A stretch of 64,000 bases of DNA from Thiobacillus sp. 65-29 (GTDB lineage: Bacteria > Pseudomonadota > Gammaproteobacteria > Burkholderiales > Thiobacillaceae): assembly GCA_001899775.1 (NCBI GenBank), contig MKWN01000010.1:1-64000 (forward strand), in the 5' to 3' direction. Each line of letters starts with the position of its first letter. The stretch's first letter is position 1. The notes beneath the pieces were generated by a model. It had not been told where the DNA came from, did not search any database, and saw nothing but the letters and a program-made list of their open reading frames with translations. Shown here piece after piece: positions 61,298 through 64,000 of this stretch. A program made the position numbers and the translations under genes.

Positions 61298-62251
61298 ATG
61301 CAAGCCATCCAGCAGGAAATCGACGAACGCACCCAACTGACCAGCTCGAACAAGCTGGAACTGCTGCTGTTCCGCCTCGGTCACGATCCGCAACTGGACC
61401 GCAGCGAGCTTTTCGGCATCAACGTGTTCAAGGTACGCGAGATCATTCCCATGCCGACGATCACCGCGGTGGCCGGCTCGCCACCCAACATGATGGGCGT
61501 AGTCGACCTGCGCGGGCAGATCCTGCCGGTGATCAATCTCTCTGCCGTCGCGGGCTGCACCCCGCGCGGTGGGCTCAACATCCTGCTCATCACCGAATAC
61601 GCACGCACGACCCAGGCCTTCGCCGTCGAATCGGTCGAGGACATCGTGCGTCTCGACTGGCGTCAGGTTCTGTCGGCCGAAGGCAACGCTTCCAGCGGTA
61701 TGGTCACCAGCATCGCGCGCCTCGACGGCGACAACAGCGACCGCCTCGCCCAGGTGCTCGATGTCGAGACCATCCTGCGCGAAGTCATGCCGTCCAACGA
61801 GCTCGCTGTTGATCCCGAAACCATCGGCCCCAAGGTGACCATCAAGCCCGGTACCGTCATCCTCGCCGCCGACGATTCCCTGATCGCGCGCACCATGATC
61901 GAGGAAGGCCTGACCGCAATGGGCCTGCCCTACATCATGTGCAAGACCGGCAAGGAAGCGTGGGAGCAGCTCCAGGCCCTCTCCGCCCAGGCCCAGAACG
62001 ACGGAAAGCGCGTGCAGGATCGCGTGGCGCTGGTGCTGACCGACCTGGAAATGCCGGAAATGGACGGTTTCACCCTGACGCGCAACGTCAAGCAGGATCC
62101 GCGCTTCAGCTCGATCCCCGTGGTGATCCATTCCTCGCTCACCGGTGCTGCCAACGAGGCTCACGTCAAGAAAGTGGGTGCCGACGGCTACGTCGCCAAG
62201 TTCGTTGCGGAAGACCTCGCCCAGGCACTACGCCAGGCGCTCGCGGCGTAA
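61298..62251 (+). CDS. cheV: Chemotaxis coupling protein CheV
   Basis: The 317-residue protein joins a CheW-like domain (residues 1-165, LLLFRLGHDP, FGINVFKVREIIPMP, GVVDLRGQILPVINL) to a receiver domain (VILAADDSLIARTMIEEGLT, with acceptor Asp in VLTDLEMPEMDG). It links chemoreceptors to CheA and tunes adaptation. An AGGAG site precedes the ATG. It is the last gene before the repeat-rich gap. Confidence 0.95.
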   Translation: MQAIQQEIDERTQLTSSNKLELLLFRLGHDPQLDRSELFGINVFKVREIIPMPTITAVAGSPPNMMGVVDLRGQILPVINLSAVAGCTPRGGLNILLITEYARTTQAFAVESVEDIVRLDWRQVLSAEGNASSGMVTSIARLDGDNSDRLAQVLDVETILREVMPSNELAVDPETIGPKVTIKPGTVILAADDSLIARTMIEEGLTAMGLPYIMCKTGKEAWEQLQALSAQAQNDGKRVQDRVALVLTDLEMPEMDGFTLTRNVKQDPRFSSIPVVIHSSLTGAANEAHVKKVGADGYVAKFVAEDLAQALRQALAA

Positions 62252-62256
62252 AACAA

Positions 62257-62285
62257 TTCCGCAGGAACCGTGTGTTCCTGCGGAA
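62257..62285 (+). terminator. Terminator hairpin after cheV
   Basis: A perfect 12-bp stem TTCCGCAGGAAC / GTTCCTGCGGAA with a 5-base loop begins 6 bases after the cheV stop. No T-run follows directly, so it is a strong stem but not a textbook intrinsic terminator. Confidence 0.65.
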
Positions 62286-62370
62286 CGCGGGACGCGGGAC
62301 ACCTATAAAAGTCGTCTGCCCTGGCACCCAGGGCGACGCTGAATGCGTCGAACGGATTATCCGATAGACC

Positions 62371-62415
62371 GTAGGTCGGACCTCAACCCGACAGTCGGGT
62401 TAAAACCCGACCTAC
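62371..62415. repeat. Dispersed hairpin repeat, family B
   Basis: GTAGGTCGGACCTCAACCCG and the inverted half TCGGGTTAAAACCCGACCTAC frame a compact 45-base unit. The copy at 28654-28719 has the same outer ends with a longer middle. It is non-coding. Confidence 0.8.
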
Positions 62416-62547
62416 AACCCGTTGATGCCGGATTGTCCATCAGGCGGCAGGAGGCCCGCTTGCGGACCGAATCCGGATCTCACTCGATGCAACGGCCCAT
62501 TTCGCACCGCAAGGGAGACGCTGATTAATCCAGAAAAAAGCAGTTGA

Positions 62548-62683
62548 ACCACAGAGAACACAGAGAACACAGAATAAAAACATGTGCTTGCATTCTTTCC
62601 ATAGCTCACCCGCTGGGTGAGTCGAGATAAGCGCGGCAAATGTATGTTTTTCGGGTTCCTCTGTGTCTCTGTGCCTCTGTGGT
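62548..62683. repeat. Imperfect inverted repeat, family C
   Basis: Arms 62548-62583 (ACCACAGAGAACACAGAGAA, then CACAGAAT and AAAAACAT) and 62644-62683 (complement of ACCACAGAGGCACAGAGACA, then CAGAGGAACCCG and AAAAACAT) pair around a 60-base loop. The design matches the copy at 14.56 kb though the arm sequence differs. Confidence 0.75.
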
Positions 62684-62749
62684 GAGGAATTCAGGATGAA
62701 TTGGTAACAGCCACGCACCCGCGCCTTTATGCTCTCCGGGTGCTCGCCG

Positions 62750-62910
62750 CGATTTTCAGACGGTGGAACCTCCACCCCATCGGGCCGAGGGCGGCCCTCC
62801 TACAACACCACTCCCCCTGTAGGAGCGGCGCCCTCGCCGCGATTTTCGGACGCCACAACCCTCACCCCATCGGGCCGGGGGCGGCCCTCCTGCAACCGCG
62901 TCCCCTATAC
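62750..62910. repeat. Dispersed hairpin repeats, family A cluster
   Basis: Alternating modules (CATCGGGCCGAGGGCGGCCC with TCCTACA, TGTAGGAGCGGCGCCCTCGC with CGCGATTTTC, then CATCGGGCCGGGGGCGGCCC) repeat the units found at 8.86-8.98 kb in the opposite orientation. The rest of 62286-63057 holds no gene that I can support. Confidence 0.8.
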
Positions 62911-63057
62911 GAGCACCCGCAAGGGGCGGGTGCGTGAGCCCGCGTGCCAGCGGGTGCGTAGCGGACTCGCCCGGCAGGTGAAGGTTGGTAAGGACGCAAA
63001 AGCCTGTATTCATGCGCGTTGGTGAGCGTATGAAACGGTCAACTGCGGTTTTTAGGA

Positions 63058-64000
63058 TTATTCATCGGCTCCCTGGAGCCCTTCTGCGATTCCGATAATC
63101 GCCTGCAATGCCGGCCGGTCGATCTTCCCGTTCGCGTTCTTCGGCAGCGGATCGATGAGCGTCACGCGCCGCGGCACCATGTAGGCCGGCACGATTGCGG
63201 CGACCTGCTTCAGCAGGTCTTCGGGGGCCACGGCCGCATGCGTGGCGGCGAAGGCGAGGATCTGCCCCAGGCCGTCGCCGAGTCGCTGATAGATGACGGC
63301 GCATTCCTTGACCGCCGACAGGCTGTTGAACGCGGCCTCGATCTCCTCCAGCTCGATGCGATAGCCCATGTGCTTGATCTGGTAGTCGGCACGCCCCCTG
63401 AAATGCAGCCAGCCCTTCGCATCGCGCTGCACCAGGTCACCGGTACGGTAGCCGATGTCGGTATAGCGCATGTGCTGCGGGTTCTGCACGAAGGCCCGCG
63501 CGGTGCGCTCGGGATCGTTGTAATAGCCCAGTCCCACCTGCGGGCCGCGCAGAAAGAGCTCACCGAAGTCGGGATTGCTCCCGTCGAGTGGCAGGATCTC
63601 ATAATCGAAATTCTCGGCGAGCAAGCCGAGTGGCGCGAGACCCTGCATGTCGTCGAAATCGGCCGTACGGATGGCATGCGCGGAGCAGATGCAGGTGCAC
63701 TCGGTGGGACCGTAGACATTCTCCAGTTCAGCGCGCTCACCGAACAGCTCGTACAGTTGGCGCAGCTTGCTCTTGGGGAAACCCTCGCCGCCGAAGATGA
63801 TCTTGCGTATTGCGGGGAAGTCCGTCGCCGCAAGCGCACGCGTGGTGAGCAGATAAACGAGCAGCGAGGGCACCGAGAACCAGATCGTGCATCCGGCCTC
63901 GTTGACGAGGCGCACCAGCCGGCGCGTATCGCGCACCTGTTCGGCGCTGACGGGCATCAACGCGGCACCGGAGAACAGCGCCGAGTAGAAGTCGAACACC
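63058..64000 (-). CDS. AMP-binding ligase (acyl/aminoacyl adenylating enzyme), C-terminal part
   Basis: At least 313 residues; the gene continues past the window end. It shows the ANL-superfamily core: FGGEGFPKSKLRQL, VYGPTECTC, FGELFLRGPQVGLGYYNDPE, TGDLVQRDAKGWLHFRGRAD and the C-terminal catalytic Lys in LPKNANGKIDR. The YGPTE form and HFRGRADYQIKHMGYRIELE resemble D-alanine-carrier ligase (DltA)-like enzymes. The acid substrate is not clear. It is on the opposite strand to the flagellar cluster, and a role in modifying flagellin or polysaccharide would be a guess. Confidence 0.82.
   Translation of the reverse strand, partial: VFDFYSALFSGAALMPVSAEQVRDTRRLVRLVNEAGCTIWFSVPSLLVYLLTTRALAATDFPAIRKIIFGGEGFPKSKLRQLYELFGERAELENVYGPTECTCICSAHAIRTADFDDMQGLAPLGLLAENFDYEILPLDGSNPDFGELFLRGPQVGLGYYNDPERTARAFVQNPQHMRYTDIGYRTGDLVQRDAKGWLHFRGRADYQIKHMGYRIELEEIEAAFNSLSAVKECAVIYQRLGDGLGQILAFAATHAAVAPEDLLKQVAAIVPAYMVPRRVTLIDPLPKNANGKIDRPALQAIIGIAEGLQGADE

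Noticed and set aside
62440-62775. Open frames inside the repeat-rich gap, including a 111-codon minus-strand frame
   Set aside because: They run through inverted repeats, have no family-like features or ribosome-binding sites, and the codon pattern follows the repeats.
62750-62910. Clustered repeats that might suggest a CRISPR array
   Set aside because: Units alternate, are hairpins in both orientations, and have no regular unique spacers or cas genes.

Overview
This window is high-GC chromosomal DNA with the gene content of a motile betaproteobacterium, probably a chemolithotrophic or facultatively lithotrophic member of Rhodocyclales or Nitrosomonadales. The reasons are the order exbB-exbD-lpxK-trm112-kdsB-adk, a PPi-type phosphofructokinase, the succinylase lysine route (dapC, dapD, dapE), a group 3b-like NiFe hydrogenase, SoxXA-type cytochromes and a polar-type late flagellar cluster. 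The genus cannot be fixed from the sequence alone. No rRNA, tRNA, CRISPR array or transposase gene was seen.

Layout. 1-9.2 kb: housekeeping genes (pfp edge, adk, kdsB, trm112, a GGDEF gene, lpxK, exbD, exbB, then xseA and miaA). 8.2-13 kb: a DsrE-like secreted protein, a TetR regulator with its operator, an MFS carrier and an Atm1-type ABC exporter. 13-15.6 kb: arsC-like gene, dapE and prmB. 15.5-20.1 kb: a complete cytosolic NAD(P)-linked hydrogenase operon (beta, gamma, delta, alpha, protease). 20.2-29.9 kb: membrane and sensor genes, dapC-dapD, an M48 lipoprotein protease and a DUF4870-like protein.

29.98-53.7 kb is the striking part. About 24 kb, all on the minus strand, encode a Tat-exported enzyme of the thiocyanate dehydrogenase type (trinuclear copper beta-propeller), SoxX, SoxA and a SoxK-like protein. 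They also encode a redoxin fold without its cysteines, a pentapeptide-repeat protein and an unusual ExbB/ExbD-like ion-channel module. Further upstream come a TonB-dependent receptor with its own TonB-ExbB-ExbD, a TlpA-like thiol protein, a BNR-repeat protein, Cu/Zn superoxide dismutase and a DUF302 protein. A sigma-54 activator, its membrane histidine kinase and a heavy-metal RND pump with two adaptors complete the set. Three good -24/-12 promoters precede the three blocks, and a shared motif TGTTYC-N5-GGAACG lies near them. I read this as one sigma-54 regulon built around copper supply, copper protection and periplasmic oxidation of a sulfur compound, most likely thiocyanate. The substrate is inferred.

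54.1-62.3 kb: a GGDEF protein followed by flagellin, flaG, fliD, fliS, fliT, a fliK-like gene, an FlhB-tail gene, a YcgR-like brake and cheV. 62.25-63.06 kb is an 800-bp non-coding stretch holding three families of palindromic repeats that also occur singly elsewhere in the window. The window ends inside an AMP-binding ligase gene. Start codons were chosen by eye from ribosome-binding sites, overlaps and family N-termini. Functions rest on recognised motifs, not on database searches.
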